Below, one piece after another: positions 23,158 to 32,854 of a stretch of 64,000 nucleotides of DNA. The stretch is from Siphonodentalium dalli (Eukaryota > Mollusca > Scaphopoda > Gadilida > Siphonodentaliidae): positions 97,795,319 to 97,859,318 of the forward strand of contig CP136066.1 of NCBI GenBank assembly GCA_032622095.1. The letters are read 5' to 3'. Below the pieces are notes generated by a model, which was not told the origin of the DNA, searched no databases, and saw only the letters and a program-made list of their open reading frames with translations. The position numbers were made by a program, and so were the translations under genes. Each line of letters opens with the position of its first letter. Positions within the stretch are counted from its first letter, which is position 1.

Positions 23158-23271
23158 CTTAATATCTTTTATACCGTTCTTTTGTTTATCATTCTCTCGT
23201 TTCTGATCGTCAAATGCTTTCTGGATGCTGTTCAATTGAACTTTCAAGTTGTCTCTCTCCGACACGATTTC
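23158..23271 (-). CDS. TRAF-like gene, exon 7: coiled coil
   Basis: The exon has 38 codons in phase 0, between the acceptor TATTCACAG and the donor GTAAGG. It encodes EIVSERDNLKVQLNSIQKAF and a very charged continuation (DDQKRENDKQKNGIKDIK), residues 274-311. This is a short coiled-coil segment between the last zinc finger and exon 8. It has no Cys and no hydrophobic run, as expected for the TRAF-N stalk, which is short here (about 90 residues over exons 7 and 8). A foldback MITE ends 23 bases downstream of the exon. Confidence 0.85.
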
Positions 23272-23469
23272 CTGTGAATATCAAATAAAATGTTATTGTG
23301 CAATTATAAATACAGTGATTGTACCAATTTTGGTACAGATCAAATAATCCAACAAGACAGTCAATGACTGTGGGGTCGCTCACCAGACTGCAAAGACTGA
23401 TAAGACTGGGACTCTGGAGACCACAACAGTCAGAACTTTTCATAATCACTTTAAAAGAAGTAGATATCT

Positions 23470-24030
23470 AAAGAGTTAAATCTAAAACAAAAAATTTGGA
23501 GTTATGTCCCTGGCCCCGCCCACATTTGACCCAGTGACCTGATTTGAACAAATCTGAACCCCAGTCACCCAAGGATCCTTCATACCAAATATGAACCCAT
23601 ATAGCCTGATGGTATTTGAGAAGAAGTCACTGTAAGGATACTATGGAGGGAAAGAGTTATGGCCCTGGCTTCACAACTATTTCAAGTGAACTCATTTGAA
23701 CAAATCGGAATGTGAGTCACCTAGGGAACATCCACACCAAATATGAAACCATTCGGTCTTATTGTTCTGAAGATGTTTAAAAGAATTACTATGGTGGGAA
23801 AGAGTTATGGCCCTGGCTTCGCAACTATTTGACCCAGTGACCGCATTTGAACAAATCTGAATGAGAATCACCTAGGGAACATCCACACCAAATATGAACC
23901 CATTTGGTCTTTTGGTTCCAGAGGAGAAGATGTTCAAATAATTGTTGTCGGACGGATGGATGGACAGACGATGGACGGATGAGGAGTGATGACTATAGCT
24001 CTGCCAGAGCACAGGTAAGGTGGCTGGTTG
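23470..24030 (+). mobile_element. Tandem-core element (TGACCCAGTGACC family), copy 1
   Basis: The phrases CATTTGAACAAATCTGAA, CACCAAATATGAACCCAT and GGGAAAGAGTTATGGCCCTGG recur about every 170-190 bases. They are followed by GGACGGATGGATGGACAGAC and GACTATAGCTCTGCCAGAGC. A shorter, similar element follows at 24130-24470 and another copy lies at 26650-27225. Confidence 0.55.
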
Positions 24031-24129
24031 ATAATTAAATCTCTTATCTCCGCCCCTATTTGAACAAACGTGAATCCCCATCTATGAGATCCATTCATTT
24101 GGTAATTTCAGACATTAGATTTTAAGAGT

Positions 24130-24475
24130 TGAACTGAACTGATTTTACTAAAATGACCCCAAATCTGAAAAAATCTAAACCCCAGTCACCGAAGGACCAT
24201 CCATACCAAACATAATCTAAATATTCCAGAAGGTTCTTGAGAAGAAATTGTTTTAAGAATTACTATGGAAGGAAAGAGTTATGGCCCTGACTTCTCACCT
24301 ATTTGACCTGATGAACTCATTTGAACAAATCTGAATGTGAGTCACCTGGGGGACATCCACACCTAAATATATAAACCCATTTGGTCTTTAATATGTATCT
24401 GGAGAAGAAAACAATTGATGGACGGATAGAGACATAATGACAGATGGATGGATGGGAGAACAGTCTGACATAGAG
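24130..24475 (+). mobile_element. Tandem-core element, diverged copy
   Basis: About one and a half units of the same phrases (CATTTGAACAAATCTGAATG, GAAAGAGTTATGGCCCTGAC), then GATGGACGGATAGAGACA. The terminal hairpin is not evident. Confidence 0.45.
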
Positions 24476-24589
24476 ACTGACAAATTCAATCCAATATACC
24501 CCCCAAGTTTTCTTTGCAAAATCAGGGTATAATGAGTTCAACTGGATACTGGTGGTTAAGAACATAATATTCGAACAGACAAGCCTGAA

Positions 24590-25000
24590 CATAGTGTCTG
24601 ACATTTGCAGAATGAGGTCCCCAAAGGGTGAATTTAATGACAATCCTGCAATGCGGGCTAGCATCACCAAATTCACCCTCTGGGGACCTCATTCTGTGTA
24701 GGCCTCAACTGCTATGGGAGACATAGCATTAGATTGAAGTTCTCCAGTTAAAGTTGGTGATGTGCACCCATTGGGCACCTCAATTATGCAATTTATATTC
24801 ACAAATTAGGGGATATAGAAACTAAACAGAAGGGTTAAAGTAAGTAAAAATGTCAATTTAAGTGCCTATATACTTCCCAGAAGATGAGGCCTAAGCAGAA
24901 TGAGGACCCTGGCTAGTGTATTTGGTGATGCTAGACTGCTGTGCAGGGTAGCATAACTAAATTCACCCTCTGGGGACCTCATTCTGCAAATGCCAGATAG
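24590..25000. mobile_element. Pair of GAATGAGGTCCC palindromic MITEs
   Basis: One palindrome lies at about 24604-24700 and one at about 24893-24988. They are joined by a shared spacer with CTATGGGAGAC and GTTGGTGATGTGCACCCA. The arrangement may be a single composite element whose arms recur. Confidence 0.5.
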
Positions 25001-25124
25001 AAGACAAATTTAATCCAATATATACCCCCCCCCCCCCACATTTTTCTTTGAATATTAGTCGTATGATTTCATCTGGATAAGTGGTGATTAAAACAATAAT
25101 ATGAAATGGCCAAACCTGAATTTA

Positions 25125-26215
25125 GTATGTCTGACATTTGCAGAATTAGGTCCCAAAAATGTGGATTTAATGACAATATTCTGTAAGGTAGGCTAGCATC
25201 ACCAAATTCATCCTCAATCTGATTAGGCCTCAATGGCCAATAAAACCAAGGAACAGATTGAAGTCCTACAGTTGAAGTTGGTGATACACACCCATTGAGC
25301 ACCTCAATTATGCATTTTATCTTCTGCAAATTAGGGGGACATTGAAACTGAACAGGTGGAAAAAAGTTACTAAATTAATGAAGTCCTACAGTTGAAGTTG
25401 GTGATACACACCCATTGAGCACCTCAATTATGCATTTTATCTTCAGCAAATTAGGGGGACATTGAAACTGAACAGGTGGAAAAAGTGACTAAATCAAACT
25501 GTCAATTTGATACTTAGGATACTTCCCAGAAGATGAGGACTAAGCAGAATTAGGTCCCTGGCAGGTGTATTTGGTGATGCTAGCATGCTGTATGGGGTAG
25601 CAACACTAAATTCACCATCTGGGGACCTCACTATGTAAATGTCAGACACACTATTTCCAGACTTGAAGAAATCAAAGCCATTCACAGTATCATTGAATGT
25701 CAGTCATCACATAACAATGGAAGCACCAGTTTGTTGTTAAATTGCTACAGATATGTTTAGATTAGAATAATACATGTCATCTGGCCAGTTTATATAATTA
25801 ATGACCTGTACCTTTACATATATATATGCCTCTGTGGTGAGAAGAGGTATTAAATTGAGAGGTGATATGGCTTGGAAGGGATGTTGGTTGATGGCAGGGT
25901 TGGGCCTGGGTCATGTGGGAGGGGTGGGTGGGGGAGGGTGGAATGTTTCCATAATTTCATTAAAGAGTAAAGTTTCATAACTCTGCAGATGTTATATATA
26001 ACGGTGTCACTTTTTTCAAATTTTAAAACATGTTTAAAAAAAAATTGTCCCAGAAGATGAGGCCTAAGCAGAATAAGGTAATTGAGGGTGTATTTGGTGA
26101 TGCTAGCCTGCTGTATGGGGTAGCAACACTAAATTCACCATCTGGGGACTTCATTCTGCAAATGTCAGACACACTATGTCCAGGCTTGGATAAATGAACA
26201 ATGGACTATTCCTTG
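25125..26215. mobile_element. Further GAATGAGGTCCC-family copies, diverged
   Basis: Members at about 25140-25225, 25545-25640 and 26065-26165 have AAGCAGAATNAGG and CACCATCTGGGGAC arms. The DNA between them (25640-26040) is mostly AT-rich with a G-rich patch near 25910-25940. A C run lies at about 25027-25038. Confidence 0.45.
25261..25500. repeat. 120-bp tandem duplication
   Basis: AAGTCCTACAGTTGAAGTTG starts both units, at 25261 and 25381. The two agree almost completely over 120 bases, apart from CTTCTGCAAA versus CTTCAGCAAA and the A-rich tail. It looks recent. Confidence 0.9.
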
Positions 26216-26399
26216 TAGACTCTGGTAGAATAGTTGTTTAGCTAATGTCATGTCTTGTAATGACAGATGGTAAACTGGTCTGAAGCAAGCAGTCTTAGCA
26301 AGAGTATCGGGTGACCACACTATGATAAATTGGCTTTTTCAATAATACAGGCTTCAGTGTTCTCTTAAAAATTAATAGTGCATAGCAAAGAGGTGTGAA

Positions 26400-27230
26400 T
26401 TATAAAGGGCCATAACTCTGTTAAAATATATCGGATCAAACCCATATTTTAACTTGATCTGTATATAAGTGTCAAATTCATATACCAAATTTGGTGTTGA
26501 TCAGATGAAAAATGTTTGAGTAATCCTGTCTTGGATGAATTCTATATCAAAACAAGAGTGGAAGGGGTTAAATAAACAATACCAAAATCCATACAGATGA
26601 AGAACATGCTAAGAAAAATCTAGGTAAGAAATATGAGGCTGTGATGTGTCCTAAACAAAAATTAAAGGTCAAAATGCTAATTTTGTTTGTTTTTAAAGTT
26701 ATGTCCCTGGCTCTGCCCCTATTTGACCCAGTGACCCCATTTGAACAAATCTGAACCCCAGTCACCCAAGGTATCTCTGTACCAAATATAAGCTAAATCG
26801 GCCAAATATTTTTTTAGAAGAAGTCATTGTAAGAATTACTATGAGTTATGGCCCTGGTTTCTCAAATAATTGACCGGGTGACCTCATTTGAACAAATCTG
26901 AACACCAGTGACCCAAGGACCCTCCATACCAAATATTAGCTAAATCGGCCCAATGGTTCTGAACAAGAAGTCGTTGTAAGAATTACTATGGAGGAATAGA
27001 GTTATGGCCCTGGCTTCGCAACTATTTGACCCAGTGACCTCATTTGAACAAATCTGAATGAGAGTCACCTAGGGAACATCCACACCAAATATGAACCAAT
27101 TCGGTATGATGGTTTCAGAGGAGAAGATGTTTAAAAAAAAGTTGGACGGACGGACGGACAGATGGACGGACGACAGACGAGGAGTGATGACTATAGCTCC
27201 ACCGGAGACTTCGTCTCAGGTGAGCTAAAA
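26400..27230 (+). mobile_element. Tandem-core element (TGACCCAGTGACC family), copy 2
   Basis: Two to three units with CATTTGAACAAATCTGAACC and GAGTTATGGCCCTGG, then ACGGACGGACGGACAGATGG and a terminal stem-loop (AGCTCCACCGGAGAC / GTCTCAGGTGAGCT, a few mismatches, at about 27197-27228) before AAAAAGG. Before it (26400-26560) is a fragment of another repeat with GGCCATAACTCTG. Confidence 0.55.
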
Positions 27231-27234
27231 AGGA

Positions 27235-27609
27235 GTTATCGGTCAGAAATTGAATAAGGACTGTAAATCATGTAATAATAATTGGGACGGAATCCATATT
27301 CAAACTTGGCCCTGTATTTTTAGCTGGACAACACACTTACCAACATTTGTTCAGATCAAATATCCAAACTTTAGTTGTAGGTCAGAAACCAAAAATGTTA
27401 ACATACAGACACACTGATGGACGAACGGACAGACTGTAATACAACCGTATTCCAACGGGTGTGTAATAAATGAAATAATATAAGCTCGGATACAATAACA
27501 GAATTGCAAAAAATTTCGAAGTTGAAAAAGGTGAATAATTCCACTAAAATATGTCAGATGGACCAGGATGGACATCATAATTGCAGGCGTACAGGTTCCC
27601 ATGGTACTG
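27235..27609. mobile_element. Diverged repeat pieces
   Basis: 27235-27465 resembles 8350-8525 (ACACTTACCAACATTTGTTC, GTCAGAAACCAAAAATGTTA, then AATACAACCGTATTCCAACG). 27480-27606 matches 39185-39307, including GCAGGCGTACAGGTTCCCAT in one and GCAGGTGTACAGGTTCCCAT in the other. Confidence 0.45.
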
Positions 27610-28756
27610 CAGTAATGCTCTAAATAAACGACTCCTTAACCACAGTTAAAAGAGTAGGATATGTCTATTAATATGGCACACAGGGGTCATAGGCCCCTCC
27701 GATGCTGAATAAACGCTAGGGTCACGGCTTTTGAAAACTGGAGTGATATTTGCATTTTCCATTCACTTGGATAATAACTATGAAGACATGAGCAAGGGGT
27801 TCACATAGAGATAAAGCACAATATTTCAATACGCGGGGGCTAATTTTGTCTGGGCCACAAGCTTTAGATATTTTAAGATTTTTAAGAGCATTGTAAACAT
27901 CGGTTGTCGACATTTCTACCTCACTTATTGCTATATAAGAATTAGAATTTAGAGGAATATAGTTCAGGTTTATGTCATACGATGAATCATCACCTTTCGA
28001 TATTTCGCAAAAATATTCATTCAAGGAGTTCGCTTTATCAGAGTGTGAAACCATATGACAGTTGTCAGACAGAAGTGGGTGTATGGCTTTGCAATTGTTT
28101 TGGAAAAGAATTTTCTGTAAATTTTTCCACCAGGTTGATTTATCATAGTTTATATCATTTAAACTGTGGTCAATTTTTGTGTCATAATCAGACTTCGCTT
28201 TTCTCACGGCGTGTACACACTGGTTGCGCACAGTGCGAAAGTTTGCCCAAGAAGTTGAGGAATTAGTGCGTTTCGCTTTTTTATGTAGCCTATTGCGTTT
28301 GCGCATTAGTTTCTTTATGCTACATATAAGCCAAGGGGGGACATCCTTTTTTATAGAAACAGTTTTACTTGGAATATATTTAGTGCAGACATTTTGGAAG
28401 AATTCTGTTAAATGGTTGGTAATCATAGTCAAATTATGATCAGAATGACTGCTTCTAAAATCCCAATTGAGGAAGGTAGTATTCATGGCTTCATAATCCG
28501 CTTTGTCGTAATACCAGATATGTCTTTTTGTCGACGATTGATTCGATAAGGGTAGCTCGATGTTGAGCGTAACTGGTGAATGGTACCAAACGCGGTCCCC
28601 ATGATTCAGTTGGAAATATGGCTTGTTGCCATTCATCGGAAAGCTCTCGGGGAGAGCTTTCCGATGAATGGCAACAAGCCATATTTCTGACTTAATCCTG
28701 AAAAATTACCCATAATTCTGCAGTGGTTAATGAGTCGATTATTTAGGGCATTACTG
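27610..28756. mobile_element. pogo-type foldback MITE split by a LINE fragment
   Basis: The left end CAGTAATGCTCTAAATAAAC (27610-27645) and the right part (about 28602-28756, ending GGGCATTACTG with TA after it) belong to the same MITE family as 22961-23134. The central palindrome is intact at 28630-28680. Between them, about 956 bp of LINE sequence stands where about 23 bases of MITE would be expected. Confidence 0.6.
27722..28604 (-). pseudogene. Non-LTR retrotransposon (LINE) ORF2 fragment, CR1/Jockey-like
   Basis: About 290 residues of LINE ORF2 from the linker after the endonuclease into the start of reverse transcriptase. The markers are DVPPWLICSIKKLMRKRNRL, FRTVRNQCVHAVRKAKSDY, STWWKNLQKILF, the KANSLNEYFCEI block, and the RT entry motif LKISKACGPDKISPRVLKY. 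The frame opens in MITE sequence: the first dozen codons (28636-28604) are not LINE. After the RT entry block the frame shifts, since WKNANITPVFK continues in another frame near 27730. Neither the endonuclease nor the RT catalytic YADD box is present, so it is a dead internal fragment. Confidence 0.8.
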
Positions 28757-29130
28757 TAAATATCTGCGAAGTTTCAAAAAAATTGACTGTAAAATGAAGA
28801 AATACAAGCTGGGACAAAGTTGCATCCAAACACAAACTTTTATTGGAATAAATTTCAAATGACTGGGAATATCACCATTTAGTGATACAATAAAACACAA
28901 ATAAAATTGAAGTCAATGGCTAAATACAAATTTATAAAAAAGCAATAAAAAAATAATAAGAAAATAAAACATAACAAAATCAAGAGCCAGTACCCACTCC
29001 CTGTGGATATATTGTTTAATTCTAATAAATCATAGTATGAAATGAAACACGCCAGATTCTCTTTTGTGAAATAGTTCATAATATAGAGTTTCTTCCCTTA
29101 CACTGATATAATTAAATATTCACTATATAT
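28757..29130. other. Intron sequence, nothing recognised
   Basis: AT-rich, with one A-rich patch at about 28930-28980. No gene or strong repeat was seen. Confidence 0.4.
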
Positions 29131-29288
29131 ACACAGAACGACACGATGTGTAAATGGGTTTGTTGATACGGCACGAGTGCTGTCGTGGAAGGATAGAACG
29201 AGAGGCGATTGCGACTCGAGTTCTATCCTTACGCGACAGCAAGAGTGCCGTATCGACAAACCCATTTACACATCGTGTCGTTCTGTGT
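29131..29288. mobile_element. 158-bp near-perfect palindrome (foldback MITE)
   Basis: ACACAGAACGACACGATGTG on the left is matched by its exact complement at the right end. Over roughly 70-base arms only about four to six positions differ, and the loop is GAGGCGATTGCGACTC. No coding sequence. Confidence 0.85.
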
Positions 29289-29540
29289 TTATTACACGCT
29301 TCACGTCCTAGAATCCGTGCATTAAAAATACAGGACTAGAAGGTTCATTTAGGCACATGCAGGGCGTGTTTGTCATGTGTGATGATTCTTTAATTAAATA
29401 GTTCCAGTTTCATGGTTGAGGCGAACGTCATGTACGTCATATTACGTCAACGAGATCCGTATGGAACGTACATTCCATACGGATTTGTAAATATGGAACA
29501 GCAATAACACTGTACTTCTAGGAACAAGCGTGTAATAAAC
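29289..29540. mobile_element. Small inverted-repeat element with inner hairpin
   Basis: GTTTATTACACGCTT (about 29286) faces AAGCGTGTAATAAAC (about 29524). Inside lies the hairpin ATCCGTATGGAACGTACATTCCATACGGAT at about 29453-29483. It shares its left boundary with the palindrome before it. Confidence 0.5.
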
Positions 29541-29654
29541 TCCAGATACCAACCGACTTGAGCTGGCATAAAACCTATTTTTTGTTTCAAGAAAATTAGG
29601 ATTAAAACAGTGTCAAACTAAAAATCGCATTATTTGATAATAAAGATTCCCAAT

Positions 29655-29700
29655 TCATAACCCTTTCATGGCTGGTGCTTCCTGAATTTTTGTGCAAACC
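29655..29700 (+). mobile_element. Left-end fragment of TTAA-type MITE
   Basis: AACCCTTTCATGGCTGGTGC and TTCCTGAATTTTTGTGC match the left end of the MITEs at 33071, 42591 and 55222. The fragment then runs straight into a minisatellite. Confidence 0.55.
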
Positions 29701-30240
29701 CTGTTGGGCTTGGATTGAAGGGCTTGGTTGGGCTTGGATTGTTGGGCTTGGATAGATGGGCTGGGTTGGGCTTGGGTCATTGGGCTGGCTTGGATCATTG
29801 GGCTGGGCTGAGCTTGGATCATTGGGCTGGGCTTGGTTCGATGGGCTGATCTGAGCTTGGATCGTTGGGCTGAGCTTGGATTGTTGGGCTGGGCTAAGCT
29901 TGGATCATTGGGCTGGGCTTGGATCATTGAGCTGGGCCGAGCTTGGATCATTGAGCTGGACTGGGCTTGGTTCGTTGGGCTGGGCTGGGCTTGGTTCGTT
30001 GGGCTGGGCTGGGCTTGGATCGTTGGGCTGGGCTTGGATCGTTGAGCTGGGCTGGGTTCGTTGGGCTGGGCTTGGATTGTTTGGCTTGGATTAGGCTTGG
30101 ATCGTTGGGCTGGGTTGGGTTTGGATCGTTGGGCTGGGATGGGCTTGGATTGTTGGGCTGGGTTGGGCTTGTATCATTGGGCTGGGTTGGGCTTGGATCA
30201 TTGGGCTGGGCTTGGATCGTTGGGCTGGGCTGTGGATGTG
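29701..30240. repeat. GC-rich minisatellite, TTGGGCTGGGCTTGGATCR
   Basis: About 27 units of 19-24 bp, varying by insertion of an extra GGGCT. All three plus frames and one minus frame stay open in parts and would give Trp/Gly/Leu- or Pro/Gln/Ser-rich chains. This reflects the repeat, not a gene. It directly abuts the 38-bp minisatellite. Confidence 0.9.
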
Positions 30241-30296
30241 GAGTTTATATCCCATACTACTAAACTTACCTGGATGTGGCGTTTATATCCCATACA
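30241..30296. repeat. Detached outer part of the 38-bp minisatellite
   Basis: About 1.4 units of the array at 31388-32372 (GTTTATATCCCATACTAC, AACTTACCTGGATGTGGC), cut off from the rest by the insertion at 30297-31390. Confidence 0.85.
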
Positions 30297-31390
30297 TGGT
30301 TCTTGCACCTACTTTAATATCAAATTCAAGGGTTTTCAAGTAGTGTAGGGGTAGAAATTCAAGGGTTTTCAAGGATGTATATACTCGAAAATCAAGGGTT
30401 TTCAAGGACACAGTATAGTACTTAGTATATATGTAAAAGTAGTCAATAGCAAGTATTTGTGAATACAAGATGCAATCAGAATTTTAGGAGTAGAGAAAAA
30501 CAGCAATACTACATACTGTATAATATTAGCAGTATTAAAACAATATTTTGTTTGTTTCTCTTGGGTTAGGAATATGTAACTATCTCTTTCAATTTATTAA
30601 TTAATTTATTAATCAAATATGCTCACTGCCAAAGGTTGAAGTGGAACTCCATCTGGCTACATCATAACTATGTTTGTTCAGTAAAGTTATTTGATTTGAA
30701 TGTTTTCATAGGGTCTAAACTAGTGATATGCTCAACATATATTCCCTGGCTCACTAATTTTGGAATGACTGAGGCAGAGAAGACCATTTCTCAGGACATT
30801 AGTTTTATGAAAGATAATGTAACCTGTGTTGAAAAAAGGTTGTCGTGCTTGCATTGACAATGTCAGTGTTCGGTTGACGTCATTGGTAGCCTTCGTGTGT
30901 TTGCTGCTATTAATGTAAATGTGCGATCGTAACGCATGCTCACCCATGTTTCCAACGTTGATTTCCCTCATGCATATCTTGCATCTCGCGGCACGAACAT
31001 TTGAGGGAATCTCCTGTAACCATGCACTATAATCTGCTTGTGTTTTCCATCGAGATTGGAACCTACATTGTCCGCGTTGTTTTTTTTTTTACATTCTGAC
31101 AGACGATGCAGTCGGCCAATCAAAATCATCAGTATCGAGAGTGAAACAGGCTGCCGGACTCTCCGCCAATCACATGCGTCAGTACAAATCGCATTAGGTC
31201 GAACAGCAATTCCGGTTGCAATTTATAATTACGGATTTTCTATGCAGTAGGGGATTCCCTGACAGAACAAATTTAATTTCCCGGAATCCAATAATCACCA
31301 AATAAAGTTACTTCTCCGGGGCAGGGGCAGGGAAATTCAAGTATATATTTAGAGGCAGGGGCGCTATTCAAGTACCCGCGGGAAACCCTG
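30297..31390. mobile_element. Insertion splitting the minisatellite, possibly hAT-type
   Basis: The array breaks after CCCATAC at 30295 and resumes with CCCATAC at 31391, so these 7-8 bases look like a target-site duplication. The right end reads GGGAAACCCTG, matching the CAGGGTTTCCC end common in hAT elements. The left end is not a clear match. Inside is the microrepeat ATTCAAGGGTTTTCAAG, about three times at 30320-30410. No transposase frame is present. Confidence 0.5.
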
Positions 31391-32372
31391 CCCATACTAC
31401 TAGTCATACCTGAATGTGGTGTTTATATCCCATACTACTGAACATACCTGGATGTGGCGTTTATATCCCATCCTACTGAACATACCTGAATGTGGCGTTT
31501 ATATCCCATACTACTGAACATACCTGAATGTGGTGTTTATATCCCATACTACTGAACATACCTGAATGTGGCGATTATATCCCATACTACTGAACATACA
31601 TGGATGTGGCATTTATATCCCATACTACTGAACATACCTGGATGTGGCGTTTATATCCTATACTACTGAACATACCTGGATGTGGCGTTTATATCCCATA
31701 CTACTGAACATACCTGGATGTGGCGATTATATCCCATACTACTGAACATACATGGATGTGGCGTTTATATCCTATACTACTGAACATACCTGGATGTGGC
31801 GTTTATATCCTATACTACTGAACATACCTGAATGTGGCGATTATATCCCATACTACTGAACATACCTGGATGTGGCGTTTATATCCTATACTACTGAACA
31901 TACCTGGATGTGGCGTTTATATCCCATACTACTGAACATACCTGGATGTGGCGATTATATCCCATACTACTGAACATACATGGATGTGGCATTTATATCC
32001 CATACTACTGAACATACCTGGATGTGGCGTTTATATCCCATACTACTGAACATACCTGGATGTGGCGATTATATCCCATACTACTGAACATACATGGATG
32101 TGGCATTTATATCCCATACTACTGAACATACCTGGATGTGGCGTTTATATCCCATACTACTGAACATACCTGGATGTGGCGTTTATATCCTATACTACTG
32201 AACATACCTGAATGTGGCATTTATATCCCATACTACTGAACTTACCTGGATGTGGCGTTTATATCCCATACTACTGAACTTACCTGGATGTGGCGTTTAT
32301 ATCCCATACTACTAAACATACCTGGATGTGGCGTTTATATCCCATACTACTAAACATACCTGGATGTGGCGC
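31388..32372 (-). repeat. 38-bp minisatellite derived from a TRAF exon/intron junction
   Basis: About 26 tandem units. Read on the gene's strand each is CGCCACATCCAG then GTATGTTCAGTAGTATGGG and ATATAAA. The first 12 bases are the last four codons (Arg-His-Ile-Gln) of TRAF exon 6 and the rest is the start of its intron. Most units therefore carry CAG|GTATGT. Units at 32245-32240 and 32283-32278 carry CAG|GTAAGT, the full donor consensus. A subset reads CCATGTATGT and has lost the AG|GT site; this subset follows units with GCGATTATAT, which points to a higher-order repeat. Confidence 0.9.
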
Positions 32373-32479
32373 TTATTCTCCAAGCTTTGTAATTCAAGTT
32401 GACTTGTATAAACAGTGACCATTTCTAAGTGTGCTTCTTGATTCTCATCTACGTGCTTCTTCACCTCTGCACTACTCCC
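32360..32479 (-). CDS. TRAF-like gene, exon 6: end of last zinc finger and helix
   Basis: The exon has 40 codons in phase 0, after the acceptor CAACTGTTCCAG and before the donor GTATGT. It encodes GSSAEVKKHVDENQEAHLEM and then a helix (VTVYTSQLELQSLENKRHIQ), residues 234-273. The HVDENQEAH stretch gives the histidines that close the fifth TRAF zinc finger begun in exon 5, matching the usual H-x(n)-HL ending in TRAF3 and TRAF4. The last four codons and the donor are the seed of the minisatellite that fills the next kilobase of intron. Use of any donor further into the array would bring in an in-frame TAG 16 codons after the normal exon end. Confidence 0.88.
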
Positions 32480-32607
32480 CTGGAACAGTTGAAACAGAAA
32501 TTCAGAAGTCTCGTTTTAACTTTACAACAAAAGTATGTTCCCCACCCCAAAACATTTCTGGTTTTTCTCTCCAATTATATGGGTTCCATTGTTATGAAAT
32601 TTTCAAA

Positions 32608-32766
32608 CAGTAATACCCTAAATAATCGACTTAATAGCAGAATTATGGGTAATTTTTCAGGATTTAGTCGAAATATGGCTAATATAAGCCATATTTCCGA
32701 CTAAATCCTGAAAAATTACCAATAATTCTGCTGTGGTTAAGGAGTAGATTATTTAGGGCATTACTG
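32608..32766. mobile_element. pogo-type foldback MITE, short form
   Basis: CAGTAATACCCTAAATAATC on the left, GGGCATTACTG plus TA on the right. The palindrome centre is GGCTAATATAAGCC, lacking the CGGAAAGCTCTC part found in longer copies. It sits 128 bases upstream of exon 6 in gene orientation. Confidence 0.75.
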
Positions 32767-32854
32767 TAGGTACATATTTTCTATCAGTAACCTAATCCAC
32801 CCTGTGAATAATGGTTATGTGGGTAATGTTGCACATGAATAAGCACCAATTTAA

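Noticed and set aside
29833-30263. Overlapping Trp/Gly/Leu-rich reading frames in several phases
   Set aside because: All frames stay open because of the GGGCT/TTGGATC minisatellite; no start context, splice sites or domain.
31388-32372. CRISPR-like array of 38-bp repeats
   Set aside because: The units are contiguous with no spacers, and they copy a eukaryotic exon/intron junction.
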